From assembly GCA_016931965.1 (NCBI GenBank), contig JAFGDT010000082.1, forward strand, positions 1-32,808: a stretch of DNA of 32,808 nucleotides. The letters are read 5' to 3'. The notes beneath the pieces were generated by a model that was not told where the DNA came from, did not search any database, and saw nothing but the letters and a program-made list of their open reading frames with translations. Position numbers and translations under genes: made by a program. Within the stretch, counting starts at the first letter, position 1. Each line of letters opens with the position of its first letter. This DNA is from a bacterium. Lineage in GTDB: Bacteria; Zhuqueibacterota; QNDG01; DSAB01. Below are positions 1 through 7,531 of the stretch, one piece after another.

Positions 1-7
1 CAGTTCG

Positions 8-81
8 GGAATGACAAAATATGAATGTTGTCATTCCTGCCCACCCCCCGTATCCAGCACTGCGTAAACTCCGGCAGGAAT
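8..81. repeat. REP-like intergenic palindromes at the window edge
   Basis: Two inverted pairs can be read: GGGAATGACA (8-17) against TGTCATTCCT (29-38, one mismatch), and ATTCCTGCC (33-41) against GGCAGGAAT (73-81). The 'gtcattcc' core resembles dispersed palindromic intergenic repeats seen in many bacterial genomes. Whether it is multicopy here cannot be judged from one window. Confidence 0.4.
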
Positions 82-139
82 CTAGGGAAGGTAGTGGAAA
101 AACCAAAGCCATTTATCAAATTTGAAAATCAATTCACAC

Positions 140-168
140 TTGCTTTTAATGCAATAATTTTGTATAAT
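140..168 (+). promoter_or_regulatory. Sigma70-type promoter for rpmB
   Basis: TTGCTT (140-145), a 17-base spacer and a perfect TATAAT (163-168) lie about 47 bases before the rpmB start. Predicted transcription start is around 175. Confidence 0.65.
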
Positions 169-214
169 AAATCCCGTAAATACAGAAGTTTTATAAAAAA
201 GACAAGAGGCTTAA

Positions 215-400
215 ATGGCACGAAGATGCGAAATATGCGGCAAGGGTCCAATGACGGGGAACAAAATCAGCCATGCACACAATGTATCGAAAAGACGATG
301 GTTGCCAAACTTAAAGACAGTTCGCACAACGATAGATGGTAAACCCACCCGAATTACGATTTGTACAGAATGTATTCGCTCAGGTGCTCTTGATAAATAG
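215..400 (+). CDS. rpmB: 50S ribosomal protein bL28
   Basis: Large-subunit ribosomal protein L28, 61 aa, the usual length. It begins [15 protein letters not shown] and carries the two Cys pairs of the zinc-binding (C+) form, CEIC near residues 5-8 and CTEC near 50-53. The middle is basic ([13 protein letters not shown]), as expected for an rRNA-binding protein. AGAGG precedes the ATG by a short spacer. The gene is monocistronic: its own promoter lies upstream and a hairpin terminator starts 20 bases after the stop. No rpmG or other ribosomal gene is adjacent. Confidence 0.97.
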   Translation: MARRCEICGKGPMTGNKISHAHNVSKRRWLPNLKTVRTTIDGKPTRITICTECIRSGALDK

Positions 401-420
401 ATAATCTTTTCGCACAATGA

Positions 421-446
421 AGGCATCCTATCGGATGCCTTTTTTT
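421..446 (+). terminator. Rho-independent terminator of rpmB
   Basis: Perfect stem AGGCATCC / GGATGCCT around a TATC loop, followed by a run of seven T. Confidence 0.9.
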
Positions 447-627
447 ATCATCCCTCCAATACAAAGAATAAACCACGATAATAATCTTTTTTCTCAATCA
501 CATCACACAGTTCAAGTAAACCACTGAATACGCCAATAAAAATATTACACAAAAAAATCAGCGGAATATATAAAATGGACCGAATATCGTCACTGCTCTT
601 TTTTGGGGGATAGATTTCGGATGCCGT

Positions 628-1041
628 TTATATCTTGTTTTCAAATTCCATCTCTAGCGTTTTTTTCATTTTGCAGCTGTTGAGTGTCAAAACAATCAGT
701 GTGTGCAGCTCCATACTATCGATGGGTTTAGGAATATATCCATAAGGATTTGTTTTTATCGCCCTTTTAAGTGTTTCATCATCTGAATAAGCAGTCAAAT
801 AAATGACGGGAATATTCAATTGATGGTTTATGATTTCTGCTGCCTCGACACCATCAATTCCCCCTTTTAAATTGATATCCATCAAAACCAAATCAGGATG
901 AATTTCTTCCGACTTTTTAACCGCCTCCTCACCATTGTTTATTACAGCAGGTACAGAGTACCCATAATTTTTCAATATGTTTTCTATATCAAATGCGACA
1001 ATACTTTCATCTTCAACAACAATGATTTTTTCTTTCGCCAT
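628..1041 (-). CDS. Stand-alone receiver (response regulator) protein
   Basis: Single-domain CheY-like receiver of 137 aa. The chosen ATG (1041) gives MAKEKIIVVEDES, the normal start of beta-1; an upstream in-frame start would add 16 unneeded residues. The acidic pocket is E10-D11, the phospho-acceptor D55 (VLMDINLKGG), the switch Thr T83 (YLTAYSD) and the conserved Lys K105 (IPKP). No output domain follows, so it probably passes phosphate on or binds a partner. The wording resembles receivers that sit next to or fused to multi-sensor histidine kinases, but no kinase is present in the window. A short Lys/Glu-rich tail ends the protein. Weak AGAAAG ribosome site. Confidence 0.9.
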   Translation of the reverse strand: MAKEKIIVVEDESIVAFDIENILKNYGYSVPAVINNGEEAVKKSEEIHPDLVLMDINLKGGIDGVEAAEIINHQLNIPVIYLTAYSDDETLKRAIKTNPYGYIPKPIDSMELHTLIVLTLNSCKMKKTLEMEFENKI

Positions 1042-1631
1042 TATTACAATCTTTCTATTTATTTCACGAAACTGTGAAAGTAAAATCACAAAACAGAAAT
1101 TACATCATTCAAATAGGAAACGAGTTTAACAAACAAACCAAAAAGATATTTATTCAAATAAATCAGAAACAAGAGAACAGAACAATATTTATTCAATTGA
1201 AAAAAATAAATAAAATAAAATCAAAATGCAAGAAATATTTAAAAATTAACGATTATTTCACATCCTTAAATATAAGCATTATTAATGGATTTTTTTTTAC
1301 GATACTTATATATAAATAAATTATAATCATCATTGAATGATGATATACAGATAAATAAATGATTTTTATTCCTGTAAATATCTCATTATTATTGTCTATC
1401 AAATAAAAGTAAAATTTCTGTCATATATCAAGAACTGTCATTTATCTCTTGACTTTATTCGTATAATTTATTAATATTTCAGTCAAAGACATGGTTCTTT
1501 CTCAATAAACTCACGTATTAAAAAATTGTTCGGAAAATTTTGATTTTTTTTTTACATTATCATGACCCGAACAGTTTCTTATCTTTTAATCCGTGAGTTT
1601 TATTACATCCTTAAAAGGAAGGGGAAGAACC
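1042..1631. other. AT-rich intergenic region with nested inverted repeat
   Basis: About 590 bases separate two divergent genes. The left two thirds are extremely A/T-rich with near-repeats such as gatatttattcaaataaat and acaatatttattcaattg (around 1144-1200); an 81-codon open frame at 1074-1319 has a low-complexity composition and no ribosome site, so I do not call it. The right part (1504-1604) is a long imperfect inverted repeat described separately. Confidence 0.6.
1504..1604. repeat. Imperfect long inverted repeat with TGTTCGG core
   Basis: Outer arms AATAAACTCACG (1504-1515) and CGTGAGTTTTATT (1592-1604) are complementary apart from one extra base. Continuing inward, TATTAAAA pairs with TTTTAAT, and TGTTCGG (1527-1533) with CCGAACA (1567-1573). 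A third copy, AACTGTTCGGG (1884-1894), is the exact reverse complement of CCCGAACAGTT (1566-1576) and sits nine bases before the next gene. Could be an operator or a folded leader for the downstream genes. Confidence 0.6.
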
Positions 1632-1817
1632 ATGAAGCGCATTATTACTCTCATTGCCGTAGGTATTGCCTACATGATTATTATTGTTGTTTTTTCATTT
1701 TCAAATAACGATGTAAATTCTGATCAAACAAGCGCAACAGCTCAAAATATATATGCAGATAATAGCTTGTCTGCCGATCCGATGCCCCCACCCCCACCAA
1801 AAAAGGGCGGAGATTGA
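1632..1817 (+). CDS. Small membrane-anchored peptide with Pro-rich tail
   Basis: Not recognised. The ATG at 1632 follows a strong purine-rich site (AAAGGAAGGGGAAG); an earlier in-frame start at 1593 lacks one. The 61-aa product has a short basic start (MKR), one hydrophobic segment (about residues 4-23) that could be a signal anchor or signal peptide, a Ser/Asn/Asp-rich linker, and the striking end DPMPPPPPKKGGD. A run of five prolines followed by KKGGD suggests an exposed extended tail, either a binding peptide or a processed exported peptide. It is followed 85 bases later by a polytopic membrane protein gene on the same strand and then an AAA+/Fis regulator. Function unknown; a peptide signal is speculation from context. 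Confidence 0.7.
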   Translation: MKRIITLIAVGIAYMIIIVVFSFSNNDVNSDQTSATAQNIYADNSLSADPMPPPPPKKGGD

Positions 1818-1902
1818 TAAATGGAGAGATATATCATAGTTGACTTTTTTTGAATGACCAATAAAATTATTTTAATGGAGAAGAACTGTTCGGGCTTTCA
1901 TT

Positions 1903-2985
1903 ATGATCAAAATCAACCAAAAAATCCTTTTTCGCATATTAAACGTCTGGTTCGCCTATCTCATGATTCTGTTATTTTCTTCCTATTTGCCCCACTGGGA
2001 AAGTATAGATTATTATAACTGGATCAATCAAGCCATCTATTTTCTCCTTTTTATTTTATCATTCTCTGTTTTTACAAAAGAAACGTTCAACAAAGACTTA
2101 TTTCTTAATTTGAGTATCTATTTGTTTGTGATGTCATTCAGTTTTTTAAATATATTTTTAGGAGATGATTATCTTTTAGGTAATGATAATGTCAGTTATT
2201 ATTTTTATCATTATAAAACACTGTTGTTTTGTTTTTTCTTTAATTTATTCATTATTTATACTGTTTTGAAATACCTATTTCCAAATATCAGAAAATTCAA
2301 CCTCTATCTCGTCTGTCTGACTTTTTTGATACCCATTTTCATTGTTCAATTTTCCCCCTACATAAAGGATCTTAAATTAGTCAACACATTGACGAGTGGT
2401 CAATATTTATCAGACTTGAACAGACGTGTGCTTCTCACCTATGGATTTTCACTCCCCTTTTTTATCATTTACGGCTATCGGTTATATAAGAAAGATCGTA
2501 TTATAGGAGAATATATCAACATGGTCATGGCCTGTTTTTTTATTTACATTTGTATGGACCTGATTGACATGCTCTCTGCCGTGTTCCATTTCCGGTTATA
2601 TAATATCAGTCAATACATACTGACCATAAATTCCATCTTGATCTGTGTCATCTTGTTTAAGAAATTATCTTTCCTCACTTCCGAATACGGTCAGTTTTAT
2701 GAGTCACTGGTCCATAATAAAATTAACCTGGGGAAAATACAAATCAAGAGACAGCGCAGTGAGGTCAATTCTCGTTTGATCAAATTCATTAAGCTCTACT
2801 TTTACCAACGACGAAATTATCTCTTCTCACTTGTGTTCATCTGCATTATCGGTTGCAGCTATTTTGAATTGCCAAAAGGCCTTATCGTGAATATGATCGG
2901 ATATGTTGGGTCTCTCTTTGTTCTGTTTTTATTTATACATGCCCTTTACAAGAGACGGGCAAAACAGAAATTCATTCTAGATTAA
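1903..2985 (+). CDS. Polytopic integral membrane protein, unknown function
   Basis: 360 aa, very rich in Phe, Leu, Ile and Tyr. Roughly nine or ten hydrophobic segments can be read (for example about residues 13-28, 42-57, 66-88, 106-126, 133-153, 180-198, 205-225, 235-255, 305-322, 328-350). A more hydrophilic, basic stretch near 262-300 (KIQIKRQRSEVNSR) is probably cytoplasmic. There is no kinase, transporter or protease motif that I recognise; the first seven segments could form a sensor bundle like those of 7TM or Agr-type receptors, but this is only topology. A GGAGAAG ribosome site lies about 20 bases ahead of the ATG, farther than normal, so the start is uncertain. It lies between the Pro-tailed peptide and the degenerate AAA+ regulator. 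Confidence 0.75.
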   Translation: MIKINQKILFRILNVWFAYLMILLFSSYLPHWESIDYYNWINQAIYFLLFILSFSVFTKETFNKDLFLNLSIYLFVMSFSFLNIFLGDDYLLGNDNVSYYFYHYKTLLFCFFFNLFIIYTVLKYLFPNIRKFNLYLVCLTFLIPIFIVQFSPYIKDLKLVNTLTSGQYLSDLNRRVLLTYGFSLPFFIIYGYRLYKKDRIIGEYINMVMACFFIYICMDLIDMLSAVFHFRLYNISQYILTINSILICVILFKKLSFLTSEYGQFYESLVHNKINLGKIQIKRQRSEVNSRLIKFIKLYFYQRRNYLFSLVFICIIGCSYFELPKGLIVNMIGYVGSLFVLFLFIHALYKRRAKQKFILD

Positions 2986-3065
2986 CAGATAGATTATGAT
3001 TACACTGATAACAAAATCAGTCATTTAAAGACAAACCGTGATAAAAACAAGGAAGGAGACATAGT

Positions 3066-3992
3066 ATGATTATAGGTCAAAGTCCTCAGGCTATGAAAGT
3101 CAAGAAAATGATCAGAGAAATCGCTAAAACGGATGACAATGCTTTAATCATTGGCGAGGAAGGTTCTGGCAAACAGTTTATTGCCAAAGAAATCCATAAC
3201 CGTAGCCGGCATAAGAACAGACCTTTCATAGTTCTGAATTGTACAGCTGTTGGTGAGACCATCACTGAGGCGGATCTATTTGGAGAAAAAATCGAAGGAC
3301 CAATGGGTGTAGAGCGTAAGGTCGGTTTACTCGAACAAGCCAAAAAAGGATTACTCTATTTAGAAAACGTCCATGAATTGAAAACAGAGTACCAGCTGAA
3401 ATTCATCAACGTTCTAAAAGAACGTAAATTCCAAAAGCTCGGTGAAAAAGCATTCATTGAGGCAAATTTTCGTGTGATTGCATCAACAACGGAAGAAAAC
3501 ATCTCAAAGATGGATACCTTTAGAAAAGACCTCTTATCCATGTTAAATACCTTTACAATGATTATTCCTTCTCTTAAAAAACGGAAACAGGATATTCCGA
3601 TTTTCTTTATACATTTCCTGCAGGAATACTGCGCAGAATTCGGCCACGAAGTCCCTCCGGTTCCTGCGGAACTTTTTGAATCACTCATGGAATACGAATG
3701 GCCTGGCAATATACACGAATTGCAAAACGCAGTTCGCAATCTGGTTCTGATGTCTCCCGAGGGCACATTATCCATAGAGTATCTTCCTTTCGAGGTTAAA
3801 AGGCATCCATTTGAAATCCTGGATGACCATGAACTGCCCGACGCTGTTGGAGAAATTGAAAAATACCTGATTAAAAAATCTCTGCGTAGATTCGCCGGGA
3901 ATCAATCGAAAGCAGCCCGTGTCCTCAACATATCTGAAGCCGCGCTTCGATACAAAATGAAAAAATATGGATTGACAAGAAAAGCTTTTTAA
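3066..3992 (+). CDS. NtrC-like AAA+ / Fis-HTH regulator with degenerate motifs
   Basis: 308 aa, preceded by a strong AAGGAAGGAG site. It has the layout of a sigma54 enhancer-binding protein without a sensory domain: AAA+ module (about 1-240) and a C-terminal Fis-type helix-turn-helix (about 260-305, NQSKAARVLNISEAALRYKM). Key motifs are altered: Walker A is GEEGSGKQ (30-37) with Gln where Thr/Ser binds Mg-ATP; the GAFTGA loop that contacts sigma54 is replaced by GPMGVE (78-83); Walker B is LLYLENV (96-102) instead of LFLDEI; the second arginine finger in the YRLN box is Met159; sensor II WPGNIHEL (212-219) has His for Arg. It therefore probably does not remodel sigma54 holoenzyme and may act as a DNA-binding or inhibitory partner. 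A convergent hairpin follows the stop. Confidence 0.9.
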   Translation: MIIGQSPQAMKVKKMIREIAKTDDNALIIGEEGSGKQFIAKEIHNRSRHKNRPFIVLNCTAVGETITEADLFGEKIEGPMGVERKVGLLEQAKKGLLYLENVHELKTEYQLKFINVLKERKFQKLGEKAFIEANFRVIASTTEENISKMDTFRKDLLSMLNTFTMIIPSLKKRKQDIPIFFIHFLQEYCAEFGHEVPPVPAELFESLMEYEWPGNIHELQNAVRNLVLMSPEGTLSIEYLPFEVKRHPFEILDDHELPDAVGEIEKYLIKKSLRRFAGNQSKAARVLNISEAALRYKMKKYGLTRKAF

Positions 3993-4000
3993 ATTAAAAC

Positions 4001-4025
4001 AGGGACGTCTTTTATAGACGTCCCT
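4001..4025 (-). terminator. Hairpin terminator between convergent genes
   Basis: Perfect 10-base stem AGGGACGTCT / AGACGTCCCT with a five-base loop. On the minus strand it is followed by a T-rich stretch (gttttaattt), so it best serves the aerotolerance operon ending at 4063; it may also stop plus-strand transcripts from 3992. Confidence 0.7.
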
Positions 4026-4062
4026 GGCCATTCTTACCTTCTCGACAGTTAGAGATTTTGTG

Positions 4063-4836
4063 CTAGATAATCCCGAGACTTTCCTGTTTCACCCAGCCCA
4101 CTTTTCCATCCGCAAGAACGAACTCTGCCCACTCGCCGGCCGTTTGATCGATGGTGACTTTTACCCCTTCGTGTAATGAAAACACCTCGATCCCTTCTTC
4201 ACTGGGCGCACTCAGTGCATCGATTTTATCCGTTAAAATAATGGCTTCGATCCTTGTCTTTGATTCCCGGATGTTACCGATTAAAGACAATCCAAAAACA
4301 AGGAACAGGGTGCCAAAGAATATGCTCAACCGGAATCCGACCAGTTGGAGCGTTCCTTTTTTTGTCACAATCCAAATGACGAGAAAAGAGATCGTAATCA
4401 AATAAGTTCCTATAACAACGCCGACTAATGTTGATTGAGGAAAAATGTGTATAAACCAATCCACTATTCGAAAAACAATAAATTCAGATTGGGGGGTTAT
4501 TTTATCAACAACCGATAAATTGGCCAATGCAAGATTGGCCTTGAGGTCCTCATCGCCGGGCATCAATCGCCTGGCGCGTTCATAATAGAGAATGGCATGC
4601 CCAATATCCTGCATTTTATAATAGCAATTTCCTATATTATAATAAACCGATCCGCTCTCGTAACCTTCATCCAATATTTTCTGATAGGATTTTACAGCTT
4701 CAAGATAATGGCCTCCCTGATACAATTGATTTGCTTCCCGGAAAAAAACACCCGTCTGTGCAGCTATGTTATTGCTTCCAGAAAAAAAGATGAAAGCCAT
4801 CAATGTCAGTAAAATATTTTTATATGACTTTTTCAT
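4063..4836 (-). CDS. batE: BatE-like TPR and SH3-domain protein
   Basis: Last gene of the aerotolerance operon, 257 aa from the ATG at 4836, which opens a Sec signal peptide (MKKSYKNILLTL, cleavage near IAAQ). A longer reading from 4896 would bury that signal and overlap batD. Two TPR-like repeats occupy about residues 30-100 (LYQGGHYLEAVKSYQKIL; GSVYYNIGNCYYKMQD). Two hydrophobic segments follow at about 133-155 and 167-187. The C-terminus (about 197-255) is a bacterial SH3-like domain with the typical LHEGVKVTI, EWAEFVL and KVGWV strands, probably periplasmic. In Bacteroidetes and Leptospira the TPR-SH3 member of the bat cluster is called BatE. Confidence 0.85.
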   Translation of the reverse strand: MKKSYKNILLTLMAFIFFSGSNNIAAQTGVFFREANQLYQGGHYLEAVKSYQKILDEGYESGSVYYNIGNCYYKMQDIGHAILYYERARRLMPGDEDLKANLALANLSVVDKITPQSEFIVFRIVDWFIHIFPQSTLVGVVIGTYLITISFLVIWIVTKKGTLQLVGFRLSIFFGTLFLVFGLSLIGNIRESKTRIEAIILTDKIDALSAPSEEGIEVFSLHEGVKVTIDQTAGEWAEFVLADGKVGWVKQESLGII

Positions 4837-4873
4837 GATTATTGTATAGAAACCTGTTGATAAAAATAAAACA

Positions 4874-6724
4874 TTATCCCGATAATTTTTTATCAATAGC
4901 CTGAATAGCCAATTGGACTTTTTGAAAAAACGTTTTCATTTCTCCTTCACTTGAATCCGTCGGTGAAAAACGTTTCAAGTCACAGGTCCGCAAACAGTCA
5001 AATAAAAGATCAATATCGTTTTCTCCCACACCTTCTTGTTTTAATAATCGACGAACATTATCGGTCATCATGCCGGCTTCATCAACATTCAATTTATCCC
5101 CCAAAAAACCCGTCAGCGCTTTTCCCGTCTCGGTATAGAATTCCTTTTGCGTCGATGTATTTAACAACGATTTTGCTTTAGCGAGTCTTTTTTTAGCCAG
5201 ACGATTTGCCCTTCTGTCTCGGGCATAAGCCTGATCTCCCTGTAGTCTTTTGATGTGATTTCGATAGACCAAAGCAATTCCCAATCCAAATAAGGGGAAT
5301 ATCATGATGACCCAAAAATGGATTTTGTGATAAAACTCCAAACCTATTTTCTGGAAATCTGGAATCTCGATTTTAATAAACCGGATGTCTTGTCCCAACA
5401 ACTGAATTTCCTCTTTTGATAATCCCGACGGAACAGCCATTATCAAATCTTGTCCTTTTTTGACTTGGATTACAAACTCTTTTGTCTGAATCGTTTGATA
5501 TGTTCTCAATTCTGGATTAAAAAAATGTAATTGAACCGGTTTGATTTCTTGGGTCCCGGCAACTCTGGGGATAAGGACAAACTCGTAAGTTTTACTCCCG
5601 GAAACAACCGATCCCGTACGATTAATCTGCTCGGAGACTTCAGGGGGATAGACTTCAAAGTCTGCAGGAAAAAAGACATCGGGTTCAGGTAGTGTTCGAA
5701 TATTGCCTTCCCCCTCAATTTTAAGCTTATAGCTCACAGCTTGATTCGTTTCCACTTGAGATTGATCCACCGAACAGCTTATCGTATATTTTCCCACCAC
5801 GCCTGAAAATCCAGGTGGTTTTCCCGCTGTTGGCAAAGGCAATACAGTAACGATAATCGGTTCCGATTGGATCCTTTTGACAACCGTATTGCTAAAAAAA
5901 GGATCATTAAAAAAATCATCAAAAAGACTTCTCGATTGTTGTCTGACAACTACTTGACAATCAACAACAAGGGGTTCAATTGTTTTTTCACCGGTCGACA
6001 TAGGGAAAAGGGCCATCTTTTTAATTGTTGCGACTGTATATCGCTTCCCCTCAACAATTTCTGTGTTCGTTTGCAGTTGCCTCTCAAGGGGAAACTCTTC
6101 TACCCAGAATCCGCCTGTGGAAGGCGTTCTGGCAAGCCCAACCTCAGAAATATTGACAAGTGTGCATATTTTGTATGTGACAACGACCGGTTCATTCTGA
6201 TAAACCTGTTTTTTATTCACAACAGCCTTGAGAAACAGATCGCTTTCTGTTAGACCGGTTTCATCGGCTGGACTGTCTTGTCTCGGAGCAGATTGAGACG
6301 GTGCTGTTGATTGTTGAATCTCGATGGAAATGGGCTCCGTGCTATATGTTTTTCCATTCCATGTGACTGTGACGGGATCAATGGTAAATTCACCCTCTGC
6401 AGTGGCCTGAAAATAATAATTGATCGTTTTTGAAACAGACATCGTATTGTTGATCAATTGAATACTCTGCGAGGATCCGCTTCCCAGTAGAGCAGCAAAA
6501 TCGCTCATCGAAGGCAATTGCGGATTGGGAGCGGAATTGGCCCCTTCTCCCGAGATTTCAACACTGAGTGTAAACTGTTGATTGAGTCCGATAACTGTAC
6601 GGTCAACATAGCTTCTCACGTTCAGATCATCGGCTGCCCTTGTATGACCGAAAAAACCGAACATACACACGATCAACAAGATGTTTGCTATCAATCCAAT
6701 AAGATTGTTCTTTTCGATGAACAT
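4874..6724 (-). CDS. batD: BatD aerotolerance protein (oxygen tolerance family)
   Basis: 616 aa. The ATG at 6724 is preceded by GGAAG at seven bases and opens a signal peptide (MFIEKNNLIGLIANIL, cleavage near HTRAADD); upstream in-frame starts overlap batC and add a charged leader, so I reject them. The periplasmic part (about 30-465) consists of repeated beta-sandwich modules with the family's openings VRSYVDRTVIGLNQQFTL, VVNKKQVYQNEPVVVTY and SCSVDQSQVETNQAVSY. A transmembrane helix lies near residues 478-500 (HFWVIMIFPLFGLGIALVY), followed by a cytoplasmic helical domain that ends close to the stop and resembles the tails of the other BatD-like proteins here (CDLKRFSPTD). The family is a periplasmic partner of the VWA proteins. 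Confidence 0.92.
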   Translation of the reverse strand: MFIEKNNLIGLIANILLIVCMFGFFGHTRAADDLNVRSYVDRTVIGLNQQFTLSVEISGEGANSAPNPQLPSMSDFAALLGSGSSQSIQLINNTMSVSKTINYYFQATAEGEFTIDPVTVTWNGKTYSTEPISIEIQQSTAPSQSAPRQDSPADETGLTESDLFLKAVVNKKQVYQNEPVVVTYKICTLVNISEVGLARTPSTGGFWVEEFPLERQLQTNTEIVEGKRYTVATIKKMALFPMSTGEKTIEPLVVDCQVVVRQQSRSLFDDFFNDPFFSNTVVKRIQSEPIIVTVLPLPTAGKPPGFSGVVGKYTISCSVDQSQVETNQAVSYKLKIEGEGNIRTLPEPDVFFPADFEVYPPEVSEQINRTGSVVSGSKTYEFVLIPRVAGTQEIKPVQLHFFNPELRTYQTIQTKEFVIQVKKGQDLIMAVPSGLSKEEIQLLGQDIRFIKIEIPDFQKIGLEFYHKIHFWVIMIFPLFGLGIALVYRNHIKRLQGDQAYARDRRANRLAKKRLAKAKSLLNTSTQKEFYTETGKALTGFLGDKLNVDEAGMMTDNVRRLLKQEGVGENDIDLLFDCLRTCDLKRFSPTDSSEGEMKTFFQKVQLAIQAIDKKLSG

Positions 6725-6770
6725 ACCCATTCTTCCAATTGATAATGCGCTCGATAAAATTCTTTGAATG

Positions 6771-7451
6771 CTACCAATCCTTTTCGACAAATGTGCTTCC
6801 CTCTCCCTGAATCCTTCTCTCTTGCATTTCTTCCTGGTTTTCCTTGAGGGCATCAAGCAGTCTTTCCGCTTCTTCCTTCGTCATCTCTTGTTGTTGTTCC
6901 ATCTCACCCGCCTGCTGTTGCTCCTCTTCTTCCTGTGACTGTTCTTCCTGATTCTGCTGAGCTGCATTCTCTTGTTCCCCCTGTTGCTGTTGTTGGCCCT
7001 GAGATTGGGGTTCTGCATTTTCTTTGAGTTTATTTCGGACAAACTCCAGATTGTACTTGGCGTCTTGATCTTCCGGATTCAGCTTGAGCGCCTGTTCATA
7101 GGCGAGGATGCTCTCCGCCAGGTTTCCCGACCGGTAAAGGGTATTGCCGATATTATAGTAGGCCTGTGATTGAAACAGGGGATCATCTGTATTCAACACT
7201 TTTTGATAGGATTCCAATGCTTTTTCATAGTCATTTTTTTTATACAAGACATTGCCCACGTTAAAAAGAACAGGCAACGAGGTGGGATTTTCCAGCAGAG
7301 CATCCTGATATTTGTTGTTGGCTTCATCATACTTTTCTTCGGAATAAAGCCGGTTTCCCTCTGCCACCTTTTTTCTTTCCGCCTGCGCATTCACATAAAC
7401 AGGCAAACTCAACATGCCGGACAAAAAAGCGATAAAAAACAGGCCTTTCAT
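6771..7451 (-). CDS. batC: BatC-like TPR protein with Gln/Glu-rich tail
   Basis: 226 aa from the ATG at 7451 (ribosome site GGGACGG), giving a clear signal peptide MKGLFFIAFLSGML with cleavage near VNAQA. A start at 7553 would add 34 residues and overlap batB. Three TPR units span about residues 25-140 (AEGNRLYSEEKYDEA, FNVGNVLYKKNDYEKAL, YYNIGNTLYRSGNLAES). Residues 146-215 are low complexity, almost only Gln, Glu and Ala, then a short basic-acidic helix. The TPR/Gln-rich arrangement is typical of BatC, which in other bacteria binds BatB in the periplasm. Confidence 0.88.
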   Translation of the reverse strand: MKGLFFIAFLSGMLSLPVYVNAQAERKKVAEGNRLYSEEKYDEANNKYQDALLENPTSLPVLFNVGNVLYKKNDYEKALESYQKVLNTDDPLFQSQAYYNIGNTLYRSGNLAESILAYEQALKLNPEDQDAKYNLEFVRNKLKENAEPQSQGQQQQQGEQENAAQQNQEEQSQEEEEQQQAGEMEQQQEMTKEEAERLLDALKENQEEMQERRIQGEGSTFVEKDW

Positions 7452-7531
7452 AAAACCGTCCCGTAAGAATAAATAAAAATAAGATTTAAAATGATTCTTG
7501 ACTGAACGATTGCCTACTGTCGTAATCAGAC

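Noticed and set aside
1074-1319. 81-codon plus-strand open frame
   Set aside because: Extreme A/T low complexity (Ile, Lys, Asn), no ribosome site, overlaps the start of the receiver gene.
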